Shown here one piece after another: positions 1-10,177 of a stretch of 64,000 nucleotides of DNA; the first letter of the stretch is position 1, and each line of letters begins with the position of its first letter. Made by a program: the position numbers and the translations under genes. The notes under the pieces were generated by a model. It was given only the letters and a program-made list of their open reading frames with translations. It did no database searches and had not been told where the DNA came from. Source of the DNA: Tindallia californiensis. GTDB lineage: Bacteria; Bacillota; Clostridia; Peptostreptococcales; Tindalliaceae. Location: NCBI RefSeq assembly GCF_900107405.1, contig NZ_FNPV01000011.1, positions 1 to 64,000 on the forward strand, written 5' to 3'.

Positions 1-464
1 AAGTACAATTAGTAGGCTTGTCAGAAGAACCACGCAAGCTAGTAGTAACCGGAGTAGAAATGTTTAGAAAACTGTTAGACTTTGCACAAGCAGGAGACAA
101 CATTGGACTATTGCTACGAGGAATCCAACGAGATGAAATCGAAAGAGGACAAGTACTAGCTAAGACAGGAAGCATCAATCCACACACAAAATTCAAAGCC
201 GAAGTATACGTATTGAAAAAAGAAGAAGGTGGCCGACACACGCCGTTTTTCGACGGATACCGCCCACAATTCTACTTTAGAACAACAGACGTAACAGGAA
301 GCATCAAGCTACCAGAAGGAGTAGAGATGGTAATGCCAGGCGACAATATAACCATGGACATTGAACTAATCTCACCAATAGCCGTAGAAGAAGGACTAAG
401 GTTTGCGATCCGAGAAGGTGGCCGAACCGTAGGGGCTGGCGTTGTTGCTGATATTCACGAGTAA
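1..464 (+). CDS. tuf: Elongation factor Tu, C-terminal part (truncated by window start)
   Basis: The reading frame enters at base 3 and is open to the stop at 462-464, so only domain 2/3 of EF-Tu is present. Typical EF-Tu blocks are visible: [20 protein letters not shown], the RHTPFF segment, [14 protein letters not shown] and the C-terminal [14 protein letters not shown]-Tu carries aminoacyl-tRNA to the ribosome as a GTP complex. The internal ATG at 60 and TTG at 18 are not real starts. Synonymous codons here end in A unusually often (gta, cta, cca, aca), more so than in the ribosomal genes that follow. The location upstream of rpsJ is the usual tuf-S10 arrangement. Confidence 0.97.
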   Translation, partial: VQLVGLSEEPRKLVVTGVEMFRKLLDFAQAGDNIGLLLRGIQRDEIERGQVLAKTGSINPHTKFKAEVYVLKKEEGGRHTPFFDGYRPQFYFRTTDVTGSIKLPEGVEMVMPGDNITMDIELISPIAVEEGLRFAIREGGRTVGAGVVADIHE

Positions 465-497
465 ATCTCAGCAATCAGACATCTAAGGTAACTTACT

Positions 498-530
498 AAA
501 AAGGCAGAAGAGAAAAGCTTCTGCCTTTTT
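498..530 (+). terminator. Rho-independent terminator after tuf
   Basis: A perfect 13-bp stem (AAAAAGGCAGAAG with CTTCTGCCTTTTT) around a 7-nt loop ends in a T-run, 34 bp after the tuf stop. It should separate tuf transcription from the S10 operon. Confidence 0.9.
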
Positions 531-534
531 CGAT

Positions 535-678
535 GTGAAAGATATTGAACCTAATGATTTCTTGAAAATTCCTTATAGAAATATAGAACCTTCGAAAGTC
601 ATGGTGGCAATAATAGAAGAAAAAATAAAAATAAACATTGAAAAAGCTTGCGTTCCTAAGAAAAATATTATAAAATAA
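535..678 (+). other. Possible 47-codon ORF remnant between tuf and rpsJ
   Basis: Open frame from a GTG at 535 to TAA at 676-678. The product would contain IEPSKVMVAIIEEKIK and is lysine- and isoleucine-rich. There is no convincing ribosome binding site and it lies directly behind the tuf terminator. I do not recognise it. It may be a decayed gene end or chance coding in AT-rich spacer. Confidence 0.2.
648..676 (+). promoter_or_regulatory. Candidate promoter of the S10 operon
   Basis: TTGCGT and TAAAAT are separated by exactly 17 bp. This is the best -35/-10 pair between the tuf terminator and rpsJ. The -35 match is weak. Confidence 0.35.
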
Positions 679-682
679 CTAA

Positions 683-864
683 GTGTCCTTAATTATGCGA
701 TGAAGTGGAAGGTAGCTGAGCGATCAGGGAATTTCTGCTGAGCAAGTCGGATCAAAGAATCGGGCGACAGGCCATAATGCGTTTCGGATTAAAAAAAACA
801 CAACACACCCGGAGCAGTGTTCATGGTTCCGTCGCACAAAAGTGCGAATGGAGGAGGTTAAGTA
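683..864 (+). promoter_or_regulatory. S10 operon untranslated leader
   Basis: About 180 bp of non-coding, more GC-rich sequence precedes rpsJ. A hairpin GTCGCAC-aaaa-GTGCGAA (about 833-850) sits just upstream of the ribosome binding site GGAGGAGG. The length and structure suggest a regulated leader of a ribosomal operon, but I cannot assign it to a known leader family. Confidence 0.35.
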
Positions 865-1179
865 ATGGCGAAAAACAAACAAAAGATCAGAATTAGGTTA
901 AAAGCGTACGATCATACGGTGCTAGACCAGTCAGCTGTTAAGATTGTTGAAACAGCGAAAAGAAGTGGTGCTAATGTTTCAGGTCCAATTCCGCTGCCGA
1001 CTGAAAAGCAGGTAGTGACGATATTGAGATCTGTTCATAAACACAAAGATTCCAGAGAACAATTTGAAATGCGTACGCATAAACGATTGATCGATATTTT
1101 GAGCCCAACGCCTAAAACGGTTGATTCATTAATGAAATTGGATTTACCGGCTGGCGTCGATATCGAAATCAAGCTATAA
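865..1179 (+). CDS. rpsJ: 30S ribosomal protein S10
   Basis: 104 residues, the usual S10 length. The recognisable core is [10 protein letters not shown] near the start, GPIPLPTEK in the middle and [11 protein letters not shown] near the C-terminus. S10 is part of the 30S head and also partners NusB in transcription antitermination. ATG follows a GGAGGAGGTTAAGTA site. It is first in the long S10-spc-alpha run, 98 bp ahead of rplC. Confidence 0.98.
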   Translation: MAKNKQKIRIRLKAYDHTVLDQSAVKIVETAKRSGANVSGPIPLPTEKQVVTILRSVHKHKDSREQFEMRTHKRLIDILSPTPKTVDSLMKLDLPAGVDIEIKL

Positions 1180-1276
1180 GTCAACTAAAAGCAGCGAGTT
1201 TGATAGATAAACACACGGATCATTCTTAGGATGATTGCTACGCAATCCGCTGTAAGATTATCAGGAGGTGTCAGAG

Positions 1277-1912
1277 ATGAAAGGTATTATAGGGAGAAAA
1301 GCAGGTATGACACAGGTGTTTGACGACTTAGGGAATGTGACACCTGTAACGGTTATTACTTTCGAGACGAATGTAATAACACAAATCAAGACAAAAGAAA
1401 AAGACGGGTACAATGCGATTCAGATAGCTACGGAAAATGCGAAAGAACATCGTGTTATCAAGCCTTTGAAAGGTCATTACCAGAAGGCTGGGGTAAGCTT
1501 GAAAAAGTATATGAAAGAGCTTCGCGTCAAAGATGTAAGTGGCTTTGAGATTGGACAGGAAATTAACGCAAGCACTTTTGAAGCTGGTGACAAAGTTGAT
1601 ATTACTGGAAAATCAAAAGGTAAGGGCTTTCAGGGTGTTGTTAAAAGACACAACCAAAGCACAGGTCCTATGACTCATGGGTCCCACTTTCAGAGATTGC
1701 CTGGATCAATGGGAGCGTCCGCTTCTCCGAGTCGTGTATTCAAAGGAAAGAAACTGCCTGGACAAATGGGTGCTGCAAGAGTGACTGTGCAAAACCTTGA
1801 AGTGATTCGGGTGGATGAGGGGAAAAATGCAATCCTAGTAAAAGGTGCTGTGCCAGGACCTAAAAAAGGGCTTGTGATGCTTCGCGAAGCAAGGAAAACA
1901 GAAGAAAAATAA
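1277..1912 (+). CDS. rplC: 50S ribosomal protein L3
   Basis: 211 residues beginning [15 protein letters not shown], the standard L3 N-terminus. The L3 signature block [16 protein letters not shown] and the [18 protein letters not shown] tail are intact. The ATG at 1277 is 8 nt after AGGAGG. A GTG at 1268 in frame would add three residues but lies on the Shine-Dalgarno and is not chosen. L3 binds 23S rRNA near the peptidyl transferase centre and starts 50S assembly. Confidence 0.97.
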   Translation: MKGIIGRKAGMTQVFDDLGNVTPVTVITFETNVITQIKTKEKDGYNAIQIATENAKEHRVIKPLKGHYQKAGVSLKKYMKELRVKDVSGFEIGQEINASTFEAGDKVDITGKSKGKGFQGVVKRHNQSTGPMTHGSHFQRLPGSMGASASPSRVFKGKKLPGQMGAARVTVQNLEVIRVDEGKNAILVKGAVPGPKKGLVMLREARKTEEK

Positions 1913-1932
1913 AGTAGGAAGGAGGAACCGGA

Positions 1933-2556
1933 ATGCCTAAAGTACCAGTGTATAATCTTTCAGGAGAAAAAGTTAGTGAGCTAGAGCTGTTAGAGTCTGT
2001 GTTTGGAGTAAAAGTGAATCAGCATGCGCTCCATGCTGTTGTGAAAAATCAACTTGCTAATAAAAGACAAGGCACCCAATCTGCTAAACTAAGGTCAGAA
2101 GTAAGGGGTGGAGGAAAAAAACCATGGAGACAAAAGGGAACCGGACGTGCTAGACATGGTTCGACAAATTCACCCATATGGGTTGGCGGAGGAATTACCT
2201 TTGCTCCTAAGCCTAGAGATTATCGATACAAATTACCAAAAAAACTAAGAAGATTAGCAATGAAATCTGCTTTAACAGCAAAAGTTAATGAAGAAGAGCT
2301 AATTGTGGTAGACAATCTAACATTGCAAGAAATTAAGACAAAAGAAATGCATAACATCTTAAAAAACTTAAATGCAGGCGAAAAAGCGTTGATTGTTCTT
2401 GATCAAAAAGACGATATAATTATTCGTTCGGCCAGGAATATACCGGGTGTAGAAACAACTTTAGTAAATACGCTGAACGTTTATGACATTTTGAAATACG
2501 ATAAATTTGTGATAACGAAAAGTGCCGTTGAAAAAGTGGAGGAGGTGTACGCATAA
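1933..2556 (+). CDS. rplD: 50S ribosomal protein L4
   Basis: 207 residues with the L4 hallmark [13 protein letters not shown] (about residues 62-76) and [11 protein letters not shown]4 lines the exit tunnel and in some bacteria also represses its own operon. Start ATG follows AAGGAGGAACCGGA. The stop TAA overlaps the next gene's ATG by one base (TAATG), implying coupled translation with rplW. Confidence 0.97.
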   Translation: MPKVPVYNLSGEKVSELELLESVFGVKVNQHALHAVVKNQLANKRQGTQSAKLRSEVRGGGKKPWRQKGTGRARHGSTNSPIWVGGGITFAPKPRDYRYKLPKKLRRLAMKSALTAKVNEEELIVVDNLTLQEIKTKEMHNILKNLNAGEKALIVLDQKDDIIIRSARNIPGVETTLVNTLNVYDILKYDKFVITKSAVEKVEEVYA

Positions 2557-2846
2557 TGTTTGATCCATATAGCGTGATCACCAGACCTCTCGTGACTGAA
2601 CAAAGCATGAGTGACATGGGTGAGAAAAAATACGTTTTTGTTGTTAAGAAAGATGCAAATAAGACTGAAATTAAAAATGCCGTTGAAAAAATATTTTCTG
2701 TAAAAGTTCGCAAAGTCAATACGATGAACATGCGAGGTAAAACCAAGAGAATGGGTCGACATGTTGGTAAAAGACCTTCGTGGAAAAAAGCGATTGTAAT
2801 GCTAACGGAAGACAGTAATGAAATTGAGTTTTTTGAAGGAGTATAA
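2556..2846 (+). CDS. rplW: 50S ribosomal protein L23
   Basis: 96 residues, normal for L23, with [12 protein letters not shown] near the start and the basic [10 protein letters not shown] loop in the middle. L23 sits at the tunnel exit and docks SRP and trigger factor. The start shares one base with the rplD stop and uses a GGAGGAGGT site located inside rplD. Confidence 0.97.
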   Translation: MFDPYSVITRPLVTEQSMSDMGEKKYVFVVKKDANKTEIKNAVEKIFSVKVRKVNTMNMRGKTKRMGRHVGKRPSWKKAIVMLTEDSNEIEFFEGV

Positions 2847-2874
2847 TTAACGGCTTTATGGAGGAGGGATAGAC

Positions 2875-3708
2875 ATGCCGATTAAAAAGTACAAACCGAC
2901 TTCCCCAGCCAGGAGACATATGACAGTTTCCACGTTTGAAGAATTGTCAAAAGTGGAACCGGAAAAGTCGCTGTTGGCTAAAAACAACAGAACGGGTGGT
3001 CGTAACAGTCAAGGAAAGATTACAGTAAGGCATCGTGGTGGCGGTGCAATGCATAAATATAGAATTATTGATTTCAAACGAAACAAGGATGGAATACCGG
3101 CAAAAGTAGCTACCATAGAATATGATCCCAACAGAAGTGCTAACATAGCGTTGTTGCATTATGTAGATGGAGAAAAACGATACATTCTTGCACCTAACAA
3201 ACTAAAAGTGGGTGACAAAGTGGAGTCGGGGGAAGCAGTCGATATTCAGATTGGTAACGCAAAACCACTAAAAAGCATTCCAGTAGGAACGATTGTACAC
3301 AATATAGAAATGAAACCAGGAAAAGGCGGTCAAATTGCACGTTCTGCAGGGAACTCAGCTCAATTAATGGCGAAAGAAGGCAAGTATGCACTACTGAGAA
3401 TTCCTTCTGGAGAAATTCGCTACATCTTGAATGAATGTCGTGCAACTATTGGACAGGTTGGTAATATTGATCACGAAAACATTACTATTGGTAAAGCAGG
3501 AAGAAAAAGACATATGGGAATACGTCCAACAGTACGTGGATCAGTTATGAATCCAGTAGACCATCCTCATGGTGGTGGAGAAGGAAAAGCACCGATTGGC
3601 CGTCCAGGTCCATCAACTCCTTGGGGTAAACCAACACTGGGATACAAAACCAGAAAGAAAAACAAACAGTCAGACAAAATGATTGTCAGCAGACCGAAAA
3701 AGCGATAA
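2875..3708 (+). CDS. rplB: 50S ribosomal protein L2
   Basis: 277 residues. The strongly conserved C-terminal block [14 protein letters not shown] followed by [14 protein letters not shown] is present, as is [16 protein letters not shown] near the N-terminus. L2 is a primary 23S rRNA binder needed for subunit joining and peptidyl transfer. ATG at 2875 follows GGAGGAGGGATAGAC. Confidence 0.98.
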   Translation: MPIKKYKPTSPARRHMTVSTFEELSKVEPEKSLLAKNNRTGGRNSQGKITVRHRGGGAMHKYRIIDFKRNKDGIPAKVATIEYDPNRSANIALLHYVDGEKRYILAPNKLKVGDKVESGEAVDIQIGNAKPLKSIPVGTIVHNIEMKPGKGGQIARSAGNSAQLMAKEGKYALLRIPSGEIRYILNECRATIGQVGNIDHENITIGKAGRKRHMGIRPTVRGSVMNPVDHPHGGGEGKAPIGRPGPSTPWGKPTLGYKTRKKNKQSDKMIVSRPKKR

Positions 3709-3759
3709 GATACCAGACTGGTATAATAGAAAGAGTTGGTATTGAAAGGAGGAAGCTCA

Positions 3760-4041
3760 TTGGCTAGATCAGCAAAAAAAGGACCTTTTGTACATGGGAA
3801 ATTGCTTAAACAAATAGAAGAAATGAATGAGCAGGGAAGTAAAAAGGTAATTAAAACCTGGTCCAGAGCATCTACCATTTTTCCGCAAATGATAGGGCAT
3901 ACCATAGCGGTTCATGATGGACGCAAACATGTACCCGTTTATGTTACGGAAGATATGGTTGGACATAAACTTGGGGAATTTGCACTGACCAGAACCTATA
4001 GAGGTCATGATGACTCGGAAAAAACAACAAAGAGAAAATAA
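3760..4041 (+). CDS. rpsS: 30S ribosomal protein S19
   Basis: 93 residues starting from TTG at 3760, 8 nt after AAAGGAGG; this gives the standard [12 protein letters not shown]-terminus (initiated as Met). The [17 protein letters not shown]-terminal motif is intact. A longer reading from 3736 would add eight unconserved residues. S19 forms a complex with S13 in the 30S head. Confidence 0.97.
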   Translation: MARSAKKGPFVHGKLLKQIEEMNEQGSKKVIKTWSRASTIFPQMIGHTIAVHDGRKHVPVYVTEDMVGHKLGEFALTRTYRGHDDSEKTTKRK

Positions 4042-4074
4042 TAACATTTAGGCATGTGGAAGGAGGTTGCGGCT

Positions 4075-4422
4075 ATGGAAGCTAGAGCGATAGCCAGACA
4101 TATACGTATAGCACCAAGAAAAGCTAAACTTGTAGCGGACTTGGTGAGAGGCAAACAAGTCAATGAAGCACTGGCGATTTTAAAGTTTACTCCAAAGGGC
4201 GCTTCACCGGTTATTGAGAAACTACTGCGCTCAGCTATTGCTAACGCAGAGAATAATCATAGCATGGATAAGGACGATCTTTATATTTCGGAAATATATG
4301 CGAATCAAGGACCAACAATGAAAAGGTTTCGGCCCAGAGCTCAGGGAAGGGCGACACAGATTCTAAAAAGAACGAGTCATATTGGTATTGTATTGCGCGA
4401 AAAACCAGATAAGGAGGGATAA
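4075..4422 (+). CDS. rplV: 50S ribosomal protein L22
   Basis: 115 residues starting [20 protein letters not shown] from the ATG at 4075, preceded by GGAAGGAGG. The beta-hairpin that reaches into the exit tunnel is visible as [18 protein letters not shown]. An upstream in-frame ATG at 4054 lies before the Shine-Dalgarno and is rejected. Only 1 bp separates it from rpsC. Confidence 0.97.
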   Translation: MEARAIARHIRIAPRKAKLVADLVRGKQVNEALAILKFTPKGASPVIEKLLRSAIANAENNHSMDKDDLYISEIYANQGPTMKRFRPRAQGRATQILKRTSHIGIVLREKPDKEG

Positions 4423-4423
4423 G

Positions 4424-5110
4424 ATGGGTCAGAAAGTTAACCCCCATGGGTTGAGAGTCGGAATTATCAAAGACTGGGATACAAAATGGTATGCTAACAA
4501 AAAAGACTTTGGTGATATTCTGATGGAAGACTGTAAAGTCCGGGAACATGTAAAGAAAAAATTGTTTACTTCCGGAATTTCTAAAATAGAGATAGAAAGA
4601 GCAGCGAATAACCGTATAAAGCTAAACATTCATACAGCGAAGCCTGGAATGGTTATTGGTAAAGGCGGACAAGGCGTAGACGAATTGCGAAAAAATGTGG
4701 AAAAAATGACAGGGAAAACCGCATTAATAAATGTTGTTGAAGTAAAAAGACCAGAAGTTGATGCTCAATTAGTAGCTGAAAACATCGCATTCTCCCTGGA
4801 GAGACGAGTTGCTTTCAGAAGAGCCATGAAACAAGCAATGCAAAGAGCTTTTCGTGCTGGAGCGAAAGGGGTTAAAGTATCTACGTCTGGGCGTTTAGGC
4901 GGAGCTGAAATGTCAAGGACTGAAGGGTACAACGAAGGTAATGTTCCTCTTCACACACTTAGAGCAGATATTGATTATGGATTTCATGAAGCAAATACTA
5001 CTTACGGCAAACTAGGGGTAAAAGTTTGGATTTATAAAGGGGAAGTATTATCTACAGCGAAAGTGGCTGATGAAAAACCTCTAGAAAATCAAAAAAACAA
5101 ATCCAATTAA
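4424..5110 (+). CDS. rpsC: 30S ribosomal protein S3
   Basis: 228 residues starting [13 protein letters not shown], the canonical S3 start. The KH RNA-binding motif [15 protein letters not shown] is at about residues 75-90. ATG at 4424 follows AAGGAGGGATAAG. S3 lines the mRNA entry channel of the 30S subunit. Confidence 0.98.
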   Translation: MGQKVNPHGLRVGIIKDWDTKWYANKKDFGDILMEDCKVREHVKKKLFTSGISKIEIERAANNRIKLNIHTAKPGMVIGKGGQGVDELRKNVEKMTGKTALINVVEVKRPEVDAQLVAENIAFSLERRVAFRRAMKQAMQRAFRAGAKGVKVSTSGRLGGAEMSRTEGYNEGNVPLHTLRADIDYGFHEANTTYGKLGVKVWIYKGEVLSTAKVADEKPLENQKNKSN

Positions 5111-5168
5111 AGATGCAATAATACAGCTAAATGCCTGAGCATCATGGTACAGGAAGGAGGAATCGTGC

Positions 5169-5612
5169 ATGTTAATGCCCAAACGAGTAAAACGACGTCG
5201 CGTTTTCAGAGGAAAAATGAGTGGTCGTGCTAATAAAGGAAATACTATTTCATATGGTGATTACGGATTAATGTCTACAGAAGCTGCCTGGATCACCTCG
5301 AACCAAATTGAAGCAGCCCGTATTGCCATGACTCGATCCATCAAAAGAGGTGGTAAAGTCTGGATCAAAATCTTCCCACATAAACCAGTAACAAAAAAAC
5401 CTGCAGAAACCAGAATGGGTGCCGGAAAAGGTTCGCCAGAATTTTGGGTAGCGGTAGTAAAACCGGGAAGAATTATGTTTGAGATTGCCGGAGTATCAGA
5501 AGAAAGAGCAAGAGAAGCAATGAGACTTGCGATGCATAAACTGCCGGTGAAATGTAAAATTGTTTCAAGAAGAGAACTTGAAGGAATAGGTGGTGAAGCT
5601 GATGAAAGCTAA
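5169..5612 (+). CDS. rplP: 50S ribosomal protein L16
   Basis: 147 residues beginning [15 protein letters not shown], with the L16 motif [11 protein letters not shown] and the C-terminal [11 protein letters not shown]. The start is 8 nt after GGAGG. L16 contacts the A-site tRNA and organises the peptidyl transferase centre. Its last 11 bases overlap rpmC. Confidence 0.97.
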   Translation: MLMPKRVKRRRVFRGKMSGRANKGNTISYGDYGLMSTEAAWITSNQIEAARIAMTRSIKRGGKVWIKIFPHKPVTKKPAETRMGAGKGSPEFWVAVVKPGRIMFEIAGVSEERAREAMRLAMHKLPVKCKIVSRRELEGIGGEADES

Positions 5613-5799
5613 AGTATTACGTGATATGTCAAGTGCAGAATTGAACCAGAAGATGGTTGATGCAAAAAGTGAGTTGTTCAACCTGCGCTTTCAGTTAGCC
5701 ACAGGTCAGCTGGATAACCCCTTAAGGATCCGCCACGTGAAGAAAGACATCGCTCGTGTAAAAACTATTTTAAGACAACGTGAATTAGATCAAGGTTAA
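5602..5799 (+). CDS. rpmC: 50S ribosomal protein L29
   Basis: 65 residues starting [14 protein letters not shown], with the signature [30 protein letters not shown]. The ATG at 5602 lies inside the end of rplP, so the two are translationally coupled; its ribosome binding site is a weak AGGTGGT. L29 sits at the exit tunnel next to L23. Confidence 0.96.
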   Translation: MKAKVLRDMSSAELNQKMVDAKSELFNLRFQLATGQLDNPLRIRHVKKDIARVKTILRQRELDQG

Positions 5800-5847
5800 T
5801 CAGTTAAACGATATCTGTGCATCCATCAAGGAAAGGAGGCCCTTATC

Positions 5848-6102
5848 TTGGAAAGAAATAAAAGAAAAACCCGGGTTGGATATGTAACGAGTAATAAAAT
5901 GGATAAGAGTGTTGTTGTTTCGGTGAATAATATCGAATTGCATCCATTGTATGGAAAATCAATGAAACGTGTAAAGAAATACAAAGCCCATGATGAAGAA
6001 AACCAGTGCCAGATTGGCGATCGAGTTAGAATCATGGAAACCAGACCTTTGTCAAAGGACAAACGCTGGAGACTGGTTGAAATCATAGAAAAAGCTAAAT
6101 AA
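5848..6102 (+). CDS. rpsQ: 30S ribosomal protein S17
   Basis: 84 residues from a TTG start preceded by AAAGGAGGCCCTTATC. The family pattern is clear: [19 protein letters not shown] and [22 protein letters not shown]17 is an OB-fold 16S rRNA binder. Confidence 0.97.
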   Translation: MERNKRKTRVGYVTSNKMDKSVVVSVNNIELHPLYGKSMKRVKKYKAHDEENQCQIGDRVRIMETRPLSKDKRWRLVEIIEKAK

Positions 6103-6129
6103 GAGTAAATTCTGAAAGGAGGGGCCGCA

Positions 6130-6498
6130 ATGATTCAGCAAGAGTCTAGGTTGAAAGCAGCGGACAATTCTGGTGCGAAAGAATTACAATGCATTCGTGT
6201 TCTTGGCGGTACCAGAAGAAGATATGCAAAGATCGGTGATGTCATCGTTTGTTCCGTAAAAAGCGCAACACCCGGTGGGGTTGTTAAAAAAGGTCAAGTA
6301 GTACGAGCGGTTGTAGTAAGAACAAAATCCGATTCTCGACGTAAAGACGGAACACATATTCGCTTTGATGAAAATGCAGCCGTTATTATAAAAGAGGATA
6401 AACAACCAATGGGTACTCGAATCTTCGGACCTGTTGCTCGAGAACTAAGAGAAAAAGAATTCATGAAAATAGTTTCCCTGGCACCGGAAGTATTATAA
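6130..6498 (+). CDS. rplN: 50S ribosomal protein L14
   Basis: 122 residues, the exact usual length. It opens [23 protein letters not shown]-type and ends with [26 protein letters not shown] follows GAAAGGAGGGGCCGCA. L14 forms part of the inter-subunit bridge. Confidence 0.98.
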   Translation: MIQQESRLKAADNSGAKELQCIRVLGGTRRRYAKIGDVIVCSVKSATPGGVVKKGQVVRAVVVRTKSDSRRKDGTHIRFDENAAVIIKEDKQPMGTRIFGPVARELREKEFMKIVSLAPEVL

Positions 6499-6514
6499 CG
6501 AGGAGGTGTGCTGC

Positions 6515-6826
6515 ATGAAGGTCAAAAAAGGAGACACGGTGATCTTAGTTTCCGGTAAAGATAAAGGTAAAACCGGAAAAATTTTGGAAGTATTTCCAAA
6601 AAAAGATCGCGTAATTGTCGAAGGAATCAATATGGTTAAAAAACATAAAAAACCTACACAAAAAGTTCAACAGGGTGGTATTGTTAATCAAGAAGCGCCT
6701 GTTCATGTATCGAATGTAATGTACTACGACAAAAAAACTGGTCAGGGGACAAAGATCGGATATAAAGTACTGGATACAAAAGAAAAAGTACGTGTAAGTA
6801 GAAAAACCGGAGAAGTCATTGACTAA
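6515..6826 (+). CDS. rplX: 50S ribosomal protein L24
   Basis: 103 residues with a KOW motif at the N-terminus ([20 protein letters not shown]) and the [11 protein letters not shown] block. The ATG at 6515 follows GAGGAGGTGTGCTGC; an in-frame ATG-like start at 6506 overlaps the Shine-Dalgarno. L24 is an assembly initiator of the 50S subunit. Confidence 0.97.
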   Translation: MKVKKGDTVILVSGKDKGKTGKILEVFPKKDRVIVEGINMVKKHKKPTQKVQQGGIVNQEAPVHVSNVMYYDKKTGQGTKIGYKVLDTKEKVRVSRKTGEVID

Positions 6827-6855
6827 TAATCCGCTGAAAGGAGGTGCCACCGGTA

Positions 6856-7395
6856 ATGGCAAGATTGAAAGAAACATATCTAAATGACGTGACGAAATCG
6901 ATGATGGAAACATTTAATTATAAATCTGTAATGGAAGTGCCTAAACTAGAAAAGATTATCGTTAACATGGGTATCGGCGATGCGAAAGATAATGCTAAAT
7001 CCTTAGAAGCAGCAGTTGGCGAGTTGACAATGATTGTTGGTCAAAAACCTGTGATTACAAGAGCAAAAAAATCTGTTTCTAACTTTAAGGTGCGTGAAGG
7101 AATGCCGGTTGGAGCAAAAGTAACCTTAAGAGGAAAAAAAATGTACGAATTTGCTGACCGACTGCTAAACGTTGCTCTTCCACGTGTTAGGGATTTTCGT
7201 GGGGTTAGTGCAAAAGCCTTTGATGGTCGAGGGAATTATTCTTTAGGGATTAAAGAACAGTTAATCTTCCCGGAAATCGAATATGATAAAGTTGAAAAAG
7301 TAAGAGGGATGGATATAATATTTGTAACAACAGCGAAGACGGATGAAGAGTCTCGCGAATTATTGAAATTGATGGGAATGCCGTTTGAAAAGTAA
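6856..7395 (+). CDS. rplE: 50S ribosomal protein L5
   Basis: 179 residues from the ATG at 6856 (MARLKETY), 8-10 nt after AAAGGAGGTG. Conserved blocks are [34 protein letters not shown] and the RDFRGVS segment. L5 binds 5S rRNA and contacts the P-site tRNA. Confidence 0.97.
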   Translation: MARLKETYLNDVTKSMMETFNYKSVMEVPKLEKIIVNMGIGDAKDNAKSLEAAVGELTMIVGQKPVITRAKKSVSNFKVREGMPVGAKVTLRGKKMYEFADRLLNVALPRVRDFRGVSAKAFDGRGNYSLGIKEQLIFPEIEYDKVEKVRGMDIIFVTTAKTDEESRELLKLMGMPFEK

Positions 7396-7417
7396 GAAGT
7401 AAAGGAGGCGCAGGCCA

Positions 7418-7603
7418 GTGGCAAAAAAATCACTGATAGTAAAGCAACAGCGAAAGCCTAAGTTTTCCACACAGGCGTATAGTCGATGCAAGCGTTGTGG
7501 AAGACCTCATGCATATTTAAGAAAGTTTGGCATTTGTCGAATTTGTTTTAGAGAACTGGCATATAAAGGACAAATACCAGGGGTTAGAAAAGCCAGCTGG
7601 TAG
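7418..7603 (+). CDS. rpsN: 30S ribosomal protein S14, zinc-binding type (S14Z)
   Basis: 61 residues from a GTG start after AAAGGAGGCGCAGGCCA. Four zinc-ligand cysteines are at positions 24, 27, 40 and 43 (CxxC...CxxC), which makes this the short zinc form and not the long zinc-free paralogue. It is at the usual spc-operon position between L5 and S8. Confidence 0.97.
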   Translation: MAKKSLIVKQQRKPKFSTQAYSRCKRCGRPHAYLRKFGICRICFRELAYKGQIPGVRKASW

Positions 7604-7624
7604 ATTCGGAAGGAGGGAAACGCC

Positions 7625-8023
7625 ATGACAATGACTGATCCATTGGCAGATATGCTGACACGTATCAGAAATGCGAGTGCTGTAAAGCATGAATCGGTTG
7701 ATGTTCCTGCATCAAACATAAAGAAAGAAATTGCGCGATTACTGTTGGAAGAAGGCTTCATTAAGAGTTATGATGCTATCGAAGACGGGAAACAGGGACT
7801 GATTCGGATTCAGTTAAAATATGGAAAGAACGAAGAAAAGGTTATTTCAGGGATTAAAAGAATCTCTAAACCAGGATTACGTGTATATGCTAATAAAGAT
7901 GATGTGCCAAGAGTTCTTGGTGGTTTAGGAGTAGCTATTATCTCCACTTCAAAAGGACTGGCAACAGATAAGCAGGCACGAGAAGCTGGTGTAGGTGGAG
8001 AAGTAATCGCTTACGTTTGGTAA
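7625..8023 (+). CDS. rpsH: 30S ribosomal protein S8
   Basis: 132 residues, starting [17 protein letters not shown], with the C-terminal signature [31 protein letters not shown] in pieces. An ATG two codons later is also possible. The first is 8 nt after AAGGAGGG. S8 binds 16S helix 21 and in some bacteria represses the spc operon. Confidence 0.97.
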   Translation: MTMTDPLADMLTRIRNASAVKHESVDVPASNIKKEIARLLLEEGFIKSYDAIEDGKQGLIRIQLKYGKNEEKVISGIKRISKPGLRVYANKDDVPRVLGGLGVAIISTSKGLATDKQAREAGVGGEVIAYVW

Positions 8024-8051
8024 GAAATGTTAGATACAAGGAGGTGGAACC

Positions 8052-8591
8052 ATGTCTAGAATCGGTAAAAAAGCTATTCAACTGCCGCAAGAAGTAAATG
8101 TGACAGTTGATGATAATAATTATGTAACGGTGAAAGGTCCACTAGGAACGCTTAGTGAACAAATCAATAAAGATATGATTATTTCTCGAGAAGAAGATGA
8201 AATTCTTATCAAAAGACCTTCTGACAATAAAAAGCATAAATCTTTACATGGACTAACTCGTTCGCTAATCGCCAATATGGTACACGGCGTAACGAAAGGT
8301 TATGAAAAGAAACTGGAAATTGTCGGGGTAGGATATAGAGCTGTTAAGCAGGGGAATCAAATTGTTCTCAGTCTTGGATATTCCCACACCATCGAACTTA
8401 CAGCACCGGAAGGAATTACAATAGAAGCACCAACGCAAACAGAAGTAGTGGTTAAGGGTATTGATAAGCAACGAGTAGGTAATTATGCAGCGAAAATAAG
8501 AGCGTATCGCAAGCCTGAACCATATAAAGGAAAAGGTGTTCGCTATGCCGGCGAATATATAAGACGTAAAGAAGGAAAAACAGGTAAATAG
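8052..8591 (+). CDS. rplF: 50S ribosomal protein L6
   Basis: 179 residues beginning MSRIGKKAIQLPQEV. The second repeat carries the L6 motif KPEPYKGKGVRYAGEYIRRKEGK. ATG follows AGGAGGTGGAACC. L6 stabilises the sarcin-ricin region of 23S rRNA. Confidence 0.97.
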   Translation: MSRIGKKAIQLPQEVNVTVDDNNYVTVKGPLGTLSEQINKDMIISREEDEILIKRPSDNKKHKSLHGLTRSLIANMVHGVTKGYEKKLEIVGVGYRAVKQGNQIVLSLGYSHTIELTAPEGITIEAPTQTEVVVKGIDKQRVGNYAAKIRAYRKPEPYKGKGVRYAGEYIRRKEGKTGK

Positions 8592-8614
8592 TGTAATGAA
8601 AGGGGTGTCAAAAG

Positions 8615-8983
8615 TTGCTCAAAAAGCCCAGCAAAAATAGTCTGAGATTAAAACGACACAAAAGACTACGTAATAAAGTGAGTGGTACGCCACAGCGACC
8701 AAGATTAAATGTTTATAGAAGCTTAAACAATATTTATGCACAAGTTATTGATGACATTAACGGAAAAACACTGGTTGCTGCTTCATCCTTAGAAAAAGAA
8801 GTGAAAGATCAGGTTAAATCCTGTGCATCAAAAGAAGCGTCAGCTCTTGTTGGTAAAATTGTTGCACAGAGAGCTGTGGAACAGGGAATAACAGAAGTAA
8901 CTTTCGATCGTGGTGGGTACATTTACCATGGACGTGTTAAATCATTGGCAGATAGTGCCAGAGAAGCCGGATTGAAGTTTTAG
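8615..8983 (+). CDS. rplR: 50S ribosomal protein L18
   Basis: 122 residues from a TTG start 8 nt after AAAGGGGTG. The 5S rRNA-binding segments [21 protein letters not shown] and the C-terminal [24 protein letters not shown] are clear. Confidence 0.97.
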   Translation: MLKKPSKNSLRLKRHKRLRNKVSGTPQRPRLNVYRSLNNIYAQVIDDINGKTLVAASSLEKEVKDQVKSCASKEASALVGKIVAQRAVEQGITEVTFDRGGYIYHGRVKSLADSAREAGLKF

Positions 8984-9017
8984 GGAGACTGGTATTATTA
9001 AAGAAGGAGGGTAATTA

Positions 9018-9524
9018 ATGCAGAAGGACCGAATCGACGCTTCACAACTTGACATCAAAGAGCAGGTTGTTGATATACGACGTGTCACCAAGGTAGTAAA
9101 AGGTGGACGCAACTTTCGATTTGCAGCTATTGTCGTTGTTGGAGACGAAAATGGACATGTAGGAATAGGATCTGGAAAAGCAATGGAGATTCCAGATGCA
9201 ATTCGAAAAGGAATAGATGATGCTAAAAAGAATATGATTCAAGTTCCAACAAAAGGAACTACGATACCTCATGAAGTGCGAGGACATTTCGGAGCTGGTA
9301 AAGTACTAATTATGCCGGCTGTTGAAGGTACTGGTATCATTGCGGGTGGACCAGTACGTTCTGTTTTGGAACTGGCTGGACTTAAAGATGTAAGAGCTAA
9401 ATCGCTAGGTTCTAACAACTCAAGAAACATGGTCAATGCAACAATGGCGGGATTGAAAGAACTAAAAAGAGCGGATGAAGTTGCTCGCCTGCGGGGAAAA
9501 TCCGTGGAAGAAATTTTGGGTTAG
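9018..9524 (+). CDS. rpsE: 30S ribosomal protein S5
   Basis: 168 residues. The N-terminal double-stranded RNA-binding fold is visible as [14 protein letters not shown]...[10 protein letters not shown], and the C-terminal half as [20 protein letters not shown] and KSLGSNN. ATG follows GAAGGAGGGTAATTA. S5 shapes the mRNA channel and affects decoding accuracy. Confidence 0.98.
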   Translation: MQKDRIDASQLDIKEQVVDIRRVTKVVKGGRNFRFAAIVVVGDENGHVGIGSGKAMEIPDAIRKGIDDAKKNMIQVPTKGTTIPHEVRGHFGAGKVLIMPAVEGTGIIAGGPVRSVLELAGLKDVRAKSLGSNNSRNMVNATMAGLKELKRADEVARLRGKSVEEILG

Positions 9525-9536
9525 GAGTGAACTGTT

Positions 9537-9716
9537 ATGGCAACAATAAAAATCAAGTTGACTAAAAGCCTGATCGGAAGACTTCCCAAGCAGCGTAAAA
9601 CGGCAGAGGCCCTGGGATTGAAAAAAATCGGACAGGTAGTAGAAAAAGAAAACAATCCTTCTATCATGGGTATGGTTGAAACTGTAAAACACATGGTAGA
9701 AGTAGAAGAAGCTTAA
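9537..9716 (+). CDS. rpmD: 50S ribosomal protein L30
   Basis: 59 residues, [20 protein letters not shown] onward, with [18 protein letters not shown] and a C-terminal [13 protein letters not shown]. This is the standard short bacterial L30. ATG is 7 nt after AGGAGTG. It lies between rpsE and rplO as expected. Confidence 0.96.
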   Translation: MATIKIKLTKSLIGRLPKQRKTAEALGLKKIGQVVEKENNPSIMGMVETVKHMVEVEEA

Positions 9717-9733
9717 TAACAGGAGGTGGGAAC

Positions 9734-10177
9734 ATGAAACTGCATGAACTGAAACCAGCAGCGGGCGCTGTAACAAAGCCTAAACGCAAAGGAAGAGGTA
9801 CAGGATCTGGCTTGGGCAAAAGCGCCGGTCGTGGTGGGGACGGACAACGTTCAAGAAGCGGCGGTGGTGTTAGACCTGGTTTTGAAGGTGGACAAATGCC
9901 TCTAGCTCGTCGCATTCCCAAACGAGGGTTTACTAATATCTTCAAAAAGCAGTATAACTTGATCAACATTGATGATTTGAATGTTTTTGATGATAACACA
10001 GAAATAACGGCAGAGTTGTTAAAAGAAAAAGGACTCATTAAAAAGATTGAAAAAAATGGGTTGAAAATTTTAGGCGATGGAGAACTTACTAAAAAATTAA
10101 CTGTCAAAGCTACAAAGTTTACAAAATCTGCAGCAGATAAAATAGAAAGTGCCGGCGGAAAGGCAGAGGTGATTTAA
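9734..10177 (+). CDS. rplO: 50S ribosomal protein L15
   Basis: 147 residues with the glycine/arginine-rich N-terminal tail ([22 protein letters not shown] is split over residues 16-38) and [12 protein letters not shown] follows AGGAGGTGGGAAC. The gene ends one base before the secY start, which fits coupled translation. Confidence 0.97.
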   Translation: MKLHELKPAAGAVTKPKRKGRGTGSGLGKSAGRGGDGQRSRSGGGVRPGFEGGQMPLARRIPKRGFTNIFKKQYNLINIDDLNVFDDNTEITAELLKEKGLIKKIEKNGLKILGDGELTKKLTVKATKFTKSAADKIESAGGKAEVI

